Positions 1 to 7,955 of a stretch of DNA of 64,000 nt are shown here, piece by piece. This stretch comes from JTS-AC122 sp050246015 (lineage in GTDB: Bacteria; Planctomycetota; Phycisphaerae; Phycisphaerales; UBA1924), in NCBI GenBank assembly GCA_050246015.1, contig JBFWWU010000012.1:68423-132422 (forward strand). The letters run 5' to 3'. Positions within the stretch are counted from its first letter, which is position 1. The number at the start of each line of letters is the position of its first letter. A model generated the notes under the pieces. The model saw only the letters and a program-made list of their open reading frames with translations. It was not told the DNA's origin and made no database searches. Position numbers and translations under genes: made by a program.

Positions 1-86
1 ACGCGCGTGGTGGGGAGGGCCGGCGCGGGCTGCGGCTGGGCGTGGGCGGCGGAGATCGCGAGGGCCAGCAGCGGGGCGAGGGGCAT
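1..86 (-). CDS. start of an exported protein (partial, runs off window)
   Basis: Only the first 28 codons are visible. Reading leftward from the ATG at 84-86 gives a classic signal peptide: MPLAPLLALAISAAHAQ, with cleavage expected after AHA, followed by a Pro/Ala-rich stretch. The start lies 14 bp after the stop of the multihaem cytochrome gene, so it is probably the next gene of the same leftward operon and its product probably acts in the periplasm. Nothing in the visible part identifies a family. Confidence 0.5.
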   Translation of the reverse strand, partial: MPLAPLLALAISAAHAQPQPAPALPTTR

Positions 87-100
87 GCATCGACGAGTGA

Positions 101-1585
101 TCACTTGGGCGGCTCCGTCTCGCGAGCGCGGAAGAGAGCAAGTCGCGTGCGGGCCTGCTCGAGGAGTTGCTGGGTGTATCGCGGGTTGTGGACGCCCCAA
201 CTGCCGTCGGCCCGGACCATGTCGAGCAGGCGGCGGACGGCGATGACCTCGGGGTCGAGTTGGGCGGTGGGGTCGAGCGAGTTGTAGTCGCTTTCCACCG
301 CGTCGAAGAGGGCGTGGGCGGTGCGTTGCCAGAGCGGGACCATCTCGGCGCCGAAGCCGGGGCGGTGGCAACGATCGCACGCTTCAGCGACCGCCGCGAA
401 CACCATGGCGCCGCTGGTGGGCTTGACGCTGACGGGCCGGGGCTTGATGTGGCAACCGGTGCAATCGATATGGGCCAGGAACATGGGGCTGACGGCGGGG
501 AGGCGGCCATCGGCCCTGGGGGACTCGTCATGGAGATAGGTGTTGCGTTGAACGGCGTGCTGGTCGATGTGGCACTTTCGGCAGTCGAACTGTTCGAGGG
601 TGCCCGTCTGGGCGATGGGGCCGTGGTGCATGGTGCCGTGGCAACTGGAGCATTCGATCTTGTGGCGGCCCTCGTTGTGGACGCGGTGCATCTCGGGAGT
701 GGGCAGCACTTTTTCCAGGCCGAAGGTGTGGCACTGGAGGCAGTGGCCGTTCTCGATGGGAACTGGTGCGGTGGTGTTGCCGCGGTGGCATGACTCGCAC
801 TTGGCGCCGTAGGAGAGGTACTCGGCGTGTGTGACCTTGAGCCCGTTTCGCTCGATGGTTCCCGGTGGGGGCGTGTGGCAGGTCGTGCAGGACGCCGGGG
901 CGAGTTTGCCGGCGTGCTCGGGAGGAGGGGGGGGTGGGGCGGCGGGTGGGGGAGAGGTGGAGGTGGCCACGGCCAGGGCGCGGTCCTCGCGGACGTTCAT
1001 GCGGAGCAGAGAAGGGAGGACACCGGCGCCGGCGGCGGCCGGGGCGTTGTCGTGCGAACTCTCGATGAGGTGGCAGTTGATGCAGACATTGGTGTTGATT
1101 TCGAAGTGCTCGTCGCCCTTGATGTGCGAGTGGCAGGTGGTGCAGGAGACCTTGATGCCGGCGAACTCGAGATCGAGGTGCTTGTCATGGCGGAAGAGGT
1201 AGTCGCCGGAGTCCTTCTTGACGTCTCTCACACGCTGCAGGTCGTGGCATCCGGAGCGGGTGCACGACAGGGCGCTGACGGAGGCGGAGGGCTTCATGGA
1301 CGTGCGGTGCAGGACGTCGTCAACGACCTGGCCCAGCCCGTTGAGTTTGGCGGCGATGAAGTTGTCAACGCCCGGGTTGATATGGCACTTGACGCACTCG
1401 ACGTTCTTGTGGGCGCCGTGCTTCCAACTGGCGTAGTAGGGCTCCATGATGTGGCACGAGTTGCAGAAGAAGCTCTGGGAGGTGAGTTCGACGCTCCCGA
1501 CGGATGTCAGGGCGAAGAGCACCAGGAGGGTGATGGTCCAGCGCTTCCAGCCGCGGAGGCCGATTCGTCTGAGAAAACGTCGCAT
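101..1585 (-). CDS. NapC/NirT-like dodecahaem c-type cytochrome
   Basis: 494 residues. A basic N-terminus and one membrane anchor (about residues 14-32) precede a NapC/NirT-like segment with CNSCH and CVKCH. Haem-binding motifs continue along the chain: eleven standard CXXCH motifs (CNSCH, CVKCH, CTTCH, CINCH, CTTCH, CESCH, CLQCH, CSSCH, CRKCH, CTGCH, CDRCH) plus one expanded CTRSGCH (CX4CH). The family passes electrons from the membrane quinol pool to periplasmic partners, so this is probably an anchored extracytoplasmic electron conduit. A Pro-rich linker (about residues 220-235) separates two haem-rich halves. I chose the ATG at 1585 because the longer reading frame adds only a Ser/Pro-rich stretch overlapping the upstream gene. 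The System II maturation genes nearby (6.1-9.5 kb) fit its need for covalent haem. The specific electron acceptor cannot be read from the sequence. Confidence 0.85.
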   Translation of the reverse strand: MRRFLRRIGLRGWKRWTITLLVLFALTSVGSVELTSQSFFCNSCHIMEPYYASWKHGAHKNVECVKCHINPGVDNFIAAKLNGLGQVVDDVLHRTSMKPSASVSALSCTRSGCHDLQRVRDVKKDSGDYLFRHDKHLDLEFAGIKVSCTTCHSHIKGDEHFEINTNVCINCHLIESSHDNAPAAAGAGVLPSLLRMNVREDRALAVATSTSPPPAAPPPPPPEHAGKLAPASCTTCHTPPPGTIERNGLKVTHAEYLSYGAKCESCHRGNTTAPVPIENGHCLQCHTFGLEKVLPTPEMHRVHNEGRHKIECSSCHGTMHHGPIAQTGTLEQFDCRKCHIDQHAVQRNTYLHDESPRADGRLPAVSPMFLAHIDCTGCHIKPRPVSVKPTSGAMVFAAVAEACDRCHRPGFGAEMVPLWQRTAHALFDAVESDYNSLDPTAQLDPEVIAVRRLLDMVRADGSWGVHNPRYTQQLLEQARTRLALFRARETEPPK

Positions 1586-1613
1586 AGGTCGTCTCGGGTG
1601 ATGGCGTGAGGAA

Positions 1614-2651
1614 CTAGCGGTCAAGGAGGAGTTCAGCGGAGCGGCGGTAGTGGGCGAGCGCGCCGGGGGTGTCGCCGCGGGCTTCAAGGATGCGGCCCAT
1701 GAGGTAGTGGGCGCGGGGGTGCTTTGGATCGGAGGTCAGGACCGAGGAGAGGGCGGCTTCGGGCTCGGAGAGGCCGTCGGCGGAGCGCCGGATCTGGATC
1801 TCGGCGAGGCCGAGCGTCGCGTCGACCGAGTCGGGGATGGTCGCGAGGATGGAAGCGAAAATTGGTTCGGCGTCGCGCAGGCGGTCCTGGCGCAGCATCA
1901 GCGAGGCGAGACCCAGGCGCGCGGGGAGGTGGGAGGGATCGAGTTTGAGGGCATCGGCGAAGCGAGCCTCGGCCAGGTCATAGAGGGCGTGGCGGGTGAG
2001 TTCTTCGCCCAGGTGGGCGAGGTGATCGGCGCGAACGGCCTCTGGGTGCATGGCGGGGGAGCGGGGATCCAGGGACTGCTCGAACTGCGCGTCGGATTCC
2101 TTCCCGGCCGCGACCAGGAGAGATTCGGCCAGGAGTTCCTTGAAGCGCGGGACGAACGCTGGTGATGAGTGGACGACTTTCCCCTTGGGATTGACGACGA
2201 CGATGGTGGGGACGACGAGGATGCGGTAGGCGCCGAAGGTCTCGCGGGTTGGATCGTGGAGGATGAGAGGGGGGAACCGGCCTCTGGCGGCTTCGTCCTT
2301 GAGTTGAGCCGGTGTGGCGTCCTGCGCGACGATAAGGATCGGCAGGGCGCGGGCCGGCGCCAGGCTGGGCTCGGCGATGGTGTCCAGCACGTCGGTGCAG
2401 GCGGAGCGGGTGGCGTCGTTGGTGACCTCCCCGAAGATCAGCACGAGCGAGCGCGGGGCGAGCGCCGATGTGTCGACCGAGGAGGCGTTGAGGTCCTTGA
2501 GCCGGATCGGCGGGGCGTCGGATCCGCGTGGCGGGGAGGCGGATCGCGGGAGAGCGGGCGCGGCGGCCAGGGCGGCGATCATCGCCAGGAGGACGGGGAT
2601 GGATCGGAGCCGTCGTGACCGGGTGGTGTGGCTTTGAGAGGCGGGGTTCAT
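1614..2651 (-). CDS. exported thioredoxin-fold protein with C-terminal TPR repeats
   Basis: 345 residues. An N-terminal hydrophobic segment (LRSIPVLLAMIAALAAAPAL) looks like a signal peptide or anchor. Residues about 45-180 resemble the AhpC/TSA-thioredoxin fold (LVLIFGEVTND..., IVAQD, ILVVPTIVVVNPKGKVV with the cis-Pro loop). No CXXC is present and there is only one Cys (SACTD), so classic disulfide chemistry is unlikely. The last ~130 residues are three TPR-like helical pairs (ALYDLAEARFADALKLDPSH; ARLGLASLMLRQDRLRDAEPIF; AHYLMGRILEARGDTPGALAHYR). The ATG at 2651 is preceded by a good AAGGAG. The gene is first in the leftward operon, 28 bp before the multihaem cytochrome, which suggests a role in assembling or docking that system. 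That role is inference. Confidence 0.7.
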   Translation of the reverse strand: MNPASQSHTTRSRRLRSIPVLLAMIAALAAAPALPRSASPPRGSDAPPIRLKDLNASSVDTSALAPRSLVLIFGEVTNDATRSACTDVLDTIAEPSLAPARALPILIVAQDATPAQLKDEAARGRFPPLILHDPTRETFGAYRILVVPTIVVVNPKGKVVHSSPAFVPRFKELLAESLLVAAGKESDAQFEQSLDPRSPAMHPEAVRADHLAHLGEELTRHALYDLAEARFADALKLDPSHLPARLGLASLMLRQDRLRDAEPIFASILATIPDSVDATLGLAEIQIRRSADGLSEPEAALSSVLTSDPKHPRAHYLMGRILEARGDTPGALAHYRRSAELLLDR

Positions 2652-2941
2652 CGGCTGGCTCCTTCGGAGGCGGGAGCGGCGGTGGAGCCCATCCCGAGCG
2701 AGCCAAAGTACGGCGAGGATTGCATGCCGAAAGGGGTGCACACGACGTGCCACGTGCGCGAACGAAGGAAAGGGCCCGGATAGGGGCCGATATTCTCAAC
2801 ATTCGTAACGGGCAGGGGGCTCTATTATCAAATTTGAGAACGCATTGCGGCGAGGTGTGCAGAGAACGGTTACAAATGGCGCATGGACCGGCACGGTGGT
2901 TGCAATCAGGGGGCATGGTGGGGCGGGCAGGAGGTGTGACG
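2652..2941. promoter_or_regulatory. divergent intergenic region with inverted repeat
   Basis: This 290-bp gap separates the leftward cytochrome operon from the rightward NTF2-like/NtrC genes and must hold both promoters. It contains an A+T-rich patch around 2788-2840. Within it lies an inverted repeat, TTCTCAA (2793-2799) and TTGAGAA (2834-2840), separated by 34 nt. It could be a split operator. No sigma-54 GG-N10-GC box was confidently seen. Confidence 0.35.
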
Positions 2942-3541
2942 ATGCGACGCGCATGGGTGGCAACCGTGATGTTGGGAGGGGCTGCCCTGATGGGAAGCGG
3001 GCAGCCGGAGAAGCAGTTGGAGCAGCATCCTCCGGCGGGGCACCCGACGATTCCGAAGCCCGACGAGTCTTGGCCGAAGGCAAGAGCGGAGGACGTGGGG
3101 TCGATCGACGCGATCGTGAAGGCGTATTACGAGTCAACGGCGGGAGGCCCCGGGGAGAAGCGCGACTGGGAGCGGTTCCGGTCGCTGTTCCTGCCTCAGG
3201 GGCGCCTGATCGCGGCGCGGGCGGCGCCGGACGGGTCCAGCGGGGCGGTGTTCCTGACGGCGACGGACTTCACGGCGATGAACCGGAAGTACTTCGAGAA
3301 GGGCGGGTTCATGGACACGGAGGTGGCGCACCGGGTGGAGCAGTTTGGAAACGTGGCGCATGTGTGGAGCACGTACGAGTCACGGCACTCGAAGGACGAC
3401 GCCAAGCCGTATGTCCGGGGGATCAACAGCATCCAACTGCTTCGGGACGGGGATCGCTGGTGGATCGCGAGCGTGTTCTGGGATTTCGAGCGGGAGAACG
3501 TGGTGATCCCGGAGAAGTACCTATCGACGCCGAAGGATTGA
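2942..3541 (+). CDS. exported NTF2-like (SnoaL-type fold) protein
   Basis: 199 residues. The N-terminus (MRRAWVATVMLGGAALMGSG) is a short signal peptide. From about residue 45 the protein reads as an NTF2-like cone: a helix beginning with SIDAIVKAYYESTAG, a WERFRSLFLPQGRLI strand, FMDTEVAHRVEQFGNVAHVWSTYES, and a final INSIQLLRDGDRWWIASVFWDFE strand typical of the fold. Such proteins are small lyases, isomerases or binding proteins; no catalytic set is evident. AGGAGG seven bases before the ATG at 2942 decides the start over an upstream in-frame ATG. It ends 34 bp before the NtrC-type regulator gene, so the two may be co-transcribed. Confidence 0.7.
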   Translation: MRRAWVATVMLGGAALMGSGQPEKQLEQHPPAGHPTIPKPDESWPKARAEDVGSIDAIVKAYYESTAGGPGEKRDWERFRSLFLPQGRLIAARAAPDGSSGAVFLTATDFTAMNRKYFEKGGFMDTEVAHRVEQFGNVAHVWSTYESRHSKDDAKPYVRGINSIQLLRDGDRWWIASVFWDFERENVVIPEKYLSTPKD

Positions 3542-3575
3542 ACCGACGCATGCTACACGAGATGAGCGGAGCCTG

Positions 3576-4958
3576 ATGACCAAGTCGATACTGCTGGCCG
3601 AGGACGAGAAACTGCTGCGCCAATCGCTCGCGGAGTTGTTGGAGCAGGAGGGGTATCAGGTTGCGCAGGCGGCGGACGGCAAGGAGGCGTACGAGCAGGC
3701 GCTGGCGCGGGGGTTCGACCTGGTATTGACGGATGTGCGGATGCCCGCGCTGGACGGGATCGAGTTGCTCAAGCACCTGCAACAGATTGCGCCGCAGACG
3801 CCGGTGGTGGTGATCACGGGGTTCGGGACGGTGGAGAGCGCCGTGTCGGCGATGCGGAGCGGTGCGGCGGACTACCTGGTCAAGCCGGTGCAGTTCGAGG
3901 ACGTGCTGGTGCGGGTGAAGCGGGCGCTGGAGTTCGGGGAGTTGCGGCGCGATCAGCGGCTGCTGACGGAGCAGATGGCGGCGAGCAGCACGTTTCACAA
4001 CCTGATCGGGGAATCGGCGGCGGTGCAGAAGTTGTTCGAGTTGACGCGGAAACTGTCGGGGGTGAAGAGCAGCGTCCTGATCGTGGGGGAATCGGGGACG
4101 GGCAAGGAGTTGTTTGCGCGGGCGATCCACTACAACGGGATCACGCGGGAGAAGCCGTTCGTGGCGGTGAACTGCGGCGCGATCCCCGAGAGCCTGATCG
4201 AATCGGAGTTGTTCGGTCATCGCCGGGGCGCGTTCACGGGAGCGGTGAAGGATCGGATCGGGTACTTCGAGGCGGCGGGTGGCGGGACGCTGTTCCTGGA
4301 CGAGATATCGACGCTGCCGATGGGCGTGCAGAGTTCGCTGTTGCGGGTGCTGGAAGAGCGTGTGGTGACACCGGTGGGGGACACGAGACCGAGGCCGGTG
4401 GACGTGAGAATCGTGGCGGCGTCGAATCAGGACCTTGCCGTGCTGTGCCGGCAGGGGAAGTTCCGGGAGGATCTGCTGTACCGGCTGGACGTGGTGAGGC
4501 TTCAGATTCCGCCGCTGCGTCAGCGGACGCAGGACATCCCGCTCCTGGTGCATCACTTCCTTGAGAAGTACACGCGGGAGATGAACAAGACGGTGAAGGG
4601 GATCACCAATGGGGCGATGCGGTCGCTGCTTGGGCACGAGTGGAAGGGAAACGTGCGGGAACTGGAGAACGTGATCGAGCGCGCCGTGATATTTGCTGAG
4701 GGTCGGGAGATTGGGGTGGAGGACATTCCGTTCGGCGGAGAGCCCGAGGCGGGTGATGAAACGAGCCATGAGGATCTGAAGGAAGCGCTGATGCAGTTTG
4801 AGCGTCAGCACATCATCTCAAGTTTGAGAAGGCACCGATACGACAAGGCGGAGACGGCGCGGCAACTGGGGATCGGGGTCTCGAGTTTGTACCGCAAACT
4901 TGAGGAACTCAAGGTTCCCAAGGACCTGGAGCAACTGGACGCGGCCCGATCGGCGTGA
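3576..4958 (+). CDS. NtrC-family sigma-54-dependent response regulator
   Basis: 460 residues in the usual three-part order. Residues 4-120 form a receiver domain with acidic pocket E9/D10, phospho-acceptor Asp53 (LTDVRMP) and a Lys near 103 (LVKPV). The AAA+ sigma-54 activation domain (about 140-370) carries Walker A GESGTGKE, the RNA polymerase-contacting loop GAFTGA, Walker B GGGTLFLDEIS and a GNVRELENVIERA sensor. A Fis-type helix-turn-helix lies at the C-terminus (AETARQLGIGVSSLYRKLEEL). All key motifs are intact, so it should remodel sigma-54 holoenzyme when phosphorylated. The following gene is a histidine-box protein that lacks a kinase ATPase domain, so its phosphodonor is uncertain. 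The targets may include the surrounding cytochrome genes, which is inference. Confidence 0.93.
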   Translation: MTKSILLAEDEKLLRQSLAELLEQEGYQVAQAADGKEAYEQALARGFDLVLTDVRMPALDGIELLKHLQQIAPQTPVVVITGFGTVESAVSAMRSGAADYLVKPVQFEDVLVRVKRALEFGELRRDQRLLTEQMAASSTFHNLIGESAAVQKLFELTRKLSGVKSSVLIVGESGTGKELFARAIHYNGITREKPFVAVNCGAIPESLIESELFGHRRGAFTGAVKDRIGYFEAAGGGTLFLDEISTLPMGVQSSLLRVLEERVVTPVGDTRPRPVDVRIVAASNQDLAVLCRQGKFREDLLYRLDVVRLQIPPLRQRTQDIPLLVHHFLEKYTREMNKTVKGITNGAMRSLLGHEWKGNVRELENVIERAVIFAEGREIGVEDIPFGGEPEAGDETSHEDLKEALMQFERQHIISSLRRHRYDKAETARQLGIGVSSLYRKLEELKVPKDLEQLDAARSA

Positions 4959-5086
4959 TGCCGGTCGGCCGGAGACGAACCCGGCGCGGCCCGGGGTTTG
5001 CAGGAAAGGTGAAGCGAAGAACGTGCGCGGGCGAGTGCTCGCGCCGAGGGCGGTTCGTGCCCAAAGGCCCAGCAGAAGTTCACGCC

Positions 5087-6004
5087 ATGCTCAGGAAGAA
5101 GTTGCTAGCTCGGCTGGGTCTGCTGGTGGTGGGGTTTATCGCCGGGGCGGTGGTCTCGATCCTGCTCTTGCAGGGCGTGCTGCGGGACATCGACCGTGTG
5201 AACGGCGAAGCGACGGCGATTCTGAAGGACGTGCAGGCGATGAGCGAGTTGATCGAGGGGGGGGCACCCGCGGGCAAACGGGGCGCCGACGTGCTGGCGT
5301 GCCTTGAGCGGCTGAGCGCGCATCGAACGCTCGGGGCGGGGCGAGGACAGGAGGTATTGCAGCGGATGGGGACGCTGGCGGACGCGTTCCAGAGCGGGAG
5401 CACGGACGGACGCGAGTTGAAACAAGCGGTGGCGGAGGTCGGTCAGATCGCGGAGTTGCAGCTCGTCGCCGAGGCCGGGGCGCTCAGTCGGCGACTGAGA
5501 TGGCTGATCGTGGGGCTGACGGTGGCGGCGCTGGTGATGGTGAACGTGTCGGTGGTGGTGCTGGTAGGGACGGCGAACATGATTCTCAGGCCGGTCGGGC
5601 AGCTCGTGGCGGGCAGCCGGGAGTTGGCGCAGGAGCACTTCGCTTATCGGGTACCGACGGACCAAGACGACGAGTTCGGCGAGTTGGCGCGGGCGTACAA
5701 CCGCCTGGCGGGACAACTGGGGGCCAACGAGCAACGCAAGGTGGAGGCGCTGCGCCAACTGGCGGTAACGCTGAACCACGAGTTGAACAACGTGCTGGCG
5801 ATCATCGAACTGCAACTGCGACTCCTGGACCGGCGCAGCGCGGATGAATCGGCGGCGGGCCCGTTGCGGAACATCCACGAGAACCTGGGGCGCATCGCCA
5901 CGACGATCGCGTCGCTCAAGAACGTGCGTCGCATCGTGCTGACGGACTACATGCCGGGGGAGAAGATGCTCGACCTGCCGCGGTCGGTGGCCTCGGTGGA
6001 TTGA
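5087..6004 (+). CDS. membrane sensor with HAMP and histidine-box domains, no ATPase domain
   Basis: 305 residues. Two membrane segments (about 10-29 and 138-163) flank a ~110-residue extracytoplasmic helical sensor region. After the second comes a HAMP domain (about 163-215; ILRPVGQLVAGSRELAQ..., DEFGELARAYNRLAGQL). A dimerisation/histidine-phosphotransfer helix follows with the H-box VTLNHELNNVLAIIE (His231). The protein then ends about 75 residues later with no N, G1 or G2 boxes, so it cannot bind ATP like a normal histidine kinase. It could be a phosphorelay or phosphatase half, or a decayed kinase. The ATG at 5087 puts the first membrane helix at the N-terminus. An earlier ATG at 4958 overlaps the regulator stop but adds only an Arg-rich leader. 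It follows the NtrC-type regulator and is likely its partner. Confidence 0.75.
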   Translation: MLRKKLLARLGLLVVGFIAGAVVSILLLQGVLRDIDRVNGEATAILKDVQAMSELIEGGAPAGKRGADVLACLERLSAHRTLGAGRGQEVLQRMGTLADAFQSGSTDGRELKQAVAEVGQIAELQLVAEAGALSRRLRWLIVGLTVAALVMVNVSVVVLVGTANMILRPVGQLVAGSRELAQEHFAYRVPTDQDDEFGELARAYNRLAGQLGANEQRKVEALRQLAVTLNHELNNVLAIIELQLRLLDRRSADESAAGPLRNIHENLGRIATTIASLKNVRRIVLTDYMPGEKMLDLPRSVASVD

Positions 6005-6101
6005 AAGGAGCGTCGAGAAAGGTGGAACCGGTCGGGAGTCAACGTGAGCAGCGCACGCTGGAAGACCTGCGGCGCGCCGAATGCAGCGGAAGGAAGCAGA
6101 C

Positions 6102-7955
6102 ATGAAGCACGTGCATGCGTGGCATAAGACGGCGGTGGGATCGGTGGTCTGCTGGCTTGGGGGCATCCGGTTTGCGGTGCCCGTGCTGGCGTTTGTCGCC
6201 GTAGCGCTGGCGTGGGGAACGTACATCGAGTCGACGGAGAGCGGGAAGGCGGCGCGGGCGGCGGTGTACGGGTCGTGGTGGTTCATCGGGCTGATGGCGC
6301 TGGTGTGCGTGAGCCTGATCTTCGCCGTGATCACGCGGTATCCGTGGAAGCGCAAGCACATCGGGTTCATCGTCGTGCACGCGAGCCTGGTGGCGCTGAT
6401 CGGGGCGGGCTTCTGGTCGCTGTTCGGGCGGATCGAGGGGCGGATCATGCTGCGGGAAGGAATGTCGAGCAACGCGGTCGAGACGGAGCAGGAAGTGATC
6501 GAACTGGTTCGGCACAACGCTGGAACGTTCGAGGTGCTTGGTCAAGTGGTGGCGGAGAAGCCGGGAACGTACACGCTCGGGGGCATGTCGATCCGGCTGG
6601 TGGAACACTGGTCCAACACGCGCGAGGAGTTCGAGATCACCAACGACAACGCCTCGGCGTTCCGGGCGGTGGAGGTGTCGCTGCGCGGCGAGTCGGGCAG
6701 CGGCACGTGGATCGGGGAAGACACGGGATCGGGCCCGGGAGTAATCGAGGGGCTGACGGTCGAGGTGCTGGCGCCGGGCAACGCGTGGGACGCGCCCGCG
6801 CCGGCGACGCGGGAGAAGGGTTACTTCTTCGGCGGGGAGACGAAGACGGCGCTCGGCGCTGTCGGCTCCGAGGCGGCCCCCGGTTGGACCATCCAGGGCA
6901 TCAAGCACTTCGATCGCGCGATGGCGACCACGGACGGGCTCACCAACTCAACCGACGGTCCGGCGAACCCGGCGGTGGAGGTCCTCATCACGGACGGCAA
7001 GGGAAGCGTGGAGCGTCACACGGCGTTCGCGGACTTTCCGGACATGGTCATGTCCAAGAAACTGGAAGGGAGCGCTCGCTCCGGGCTCACTCTGTCTCCG
7101 GCACGCTCCAGCCGCGCCGGCGGGGAGGCATTGACTCTCTTCGGGGACGTCGGAGTTCTTCAGGCGGGCTATGTGTCGCCTGGTGGAGAGGTGAGCACGT
7201 TCAAGCAAGAGGGCGCGCTCCCGTGGACCATCCACTGCGGCAGCCGAAGCGTGACGATTCTCAAGGACTATCCGAGGGCGCAGGAACGATCTAGGTTTGT
7301 CAAGGCTCCGCCGTCGGCGGAGTTTCGGCCGGCGTGGCTGGTGTCGATCGACGGCGCCGAGCCGACGCCGCTGGCTTGGAAGGGGATTCTCCCGGCGTCG
7401 GCATCCGCGGGGGGAGCGACGCTGCTGCGTCACGGGCCGCGGACGGTCACGCTCCCGTTCTCGCTGCGCCTGTCACGGTTCCACAAGTCGGATTATCCGG
7501 GCACGGATATGGCGATGGCGTATGAATCGGACGTGGCGTACGCCGTGGGGGGGCAGCAGGAACGATCCACCACGATCTCGATGAACAATCCCCTGGTTTC
7601 GTCGGGCTGGAAGGTGTACCAGTCCGGGTTCGTCGGGCAGGATGTTTCCATATTCAGCGTGATGCGAGACCCGGGGCTTGTGCTCACCTACATCTCGTGC
7701 GCGACGCTGTGCATCGGCATTCTGATCACGTTCTACGGGCGCGGGCTGAGTTGGGGACACCCCGGCATCCCGACGCCCTTTTCAACGAAGGAGAACGGTC
7801 ATGTTCCGCAACCTGTTGGCGACACTCCTGTTCCTGTGCTTCGTCCCGTCGCTGGCGGCCCAGAGCCCGTCGGGCCAGGACTGGAAGCAGACGCTGGGGT
7901 CGCTGGCGATCCAGGACGGCGGGCGGGTGATGCCGCTGGATACGTATGCGCGTAA
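6102..7955 (+). CDS. resB: ResB/CcsB-like cytochrome c biogenesis protein
   Basis: 617 residues. Three membrane helices near the N-terminus (about 20-40, 52-75, 85-105), a large extracytoplasmic domain and a final membrane helix near 530-550 (LVLTYISCATLCIGILITFYG) match the ResB/CcsB topology. With CcsA this protein forms the System II complex that moves haem across the membrane, keeps it reduced and attaches it to apocytochrome CXXCH motifs, as the 12-haem cytochrome upstream would need. An AAGGAAG six bases before the ATG at 6102 sets the start. Oddly, the frame continues 155 bp into the well-supported start of ccsA. The last ~50 residues (Pro/Gly/Ala-rich) look like read-through rather than conserved protein. 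Confidence 0.85.
   Translation: MKHVHAWHKTAVGSVVCWLGGIRFAVPVLAFVAVALAWGTYIESTESGKAARAAVYGSWWFIGLMALVCVSLIFAVITRYPWKRKHIGFIVVHASLVALIGAGFWSLFGRIEGRIMLREGMSSNAVETEQEVIELVRHNAGTFEVLGQVVAEKPGTYTLGGMSIRLVEHWSNTREEFEITNDNASAFRAVEVSLRGESGSGTWIGEDTGSGPGVIEGLTVEVLAPGNAWDAPAPATREKGYFFGGETKTALGAVGSEAAPGWTIQGIKHFDRAMATTDGLTNSTDGPANPAVEVLITDGKGSVERHTAFADFPDMVMSKKLEGSARSGLTLSPARSSRAGGEALTLFGDVGVLQAGYVSPGGEVSTFKQEGALPWTIHCGSRSVTILKDYPRAQERSRFVKAPPSAEFRPAWLVSIDGAEPTPLAWKGILPASASAGGATLLRHGPRTVTLPFSLRLSRFHKSDYPGTDMAMAYESDVAYAVGGQQERSTTISMNNPLVSSGWKVYQSGFVGQDVSIFSVMRDPGLVLTYISCATLCIGILITFYGRGLSWGHPGIPTPFSTKENGHVPQPVGDTPVPVLRPVAGGPEPVGPGLEADAGVAGDPGRRAGDAAGYVCA

Noticed and set aside
4958..5086. Earlier start for the HAMP protein, overlapping the NtrC-type gene stop
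   Set aside because: It would add an Arg-rich leader before the first membrane helix. The ATG at 5087 places the helix at the N-terminus. It remains possible because the overlap suggests coupling.
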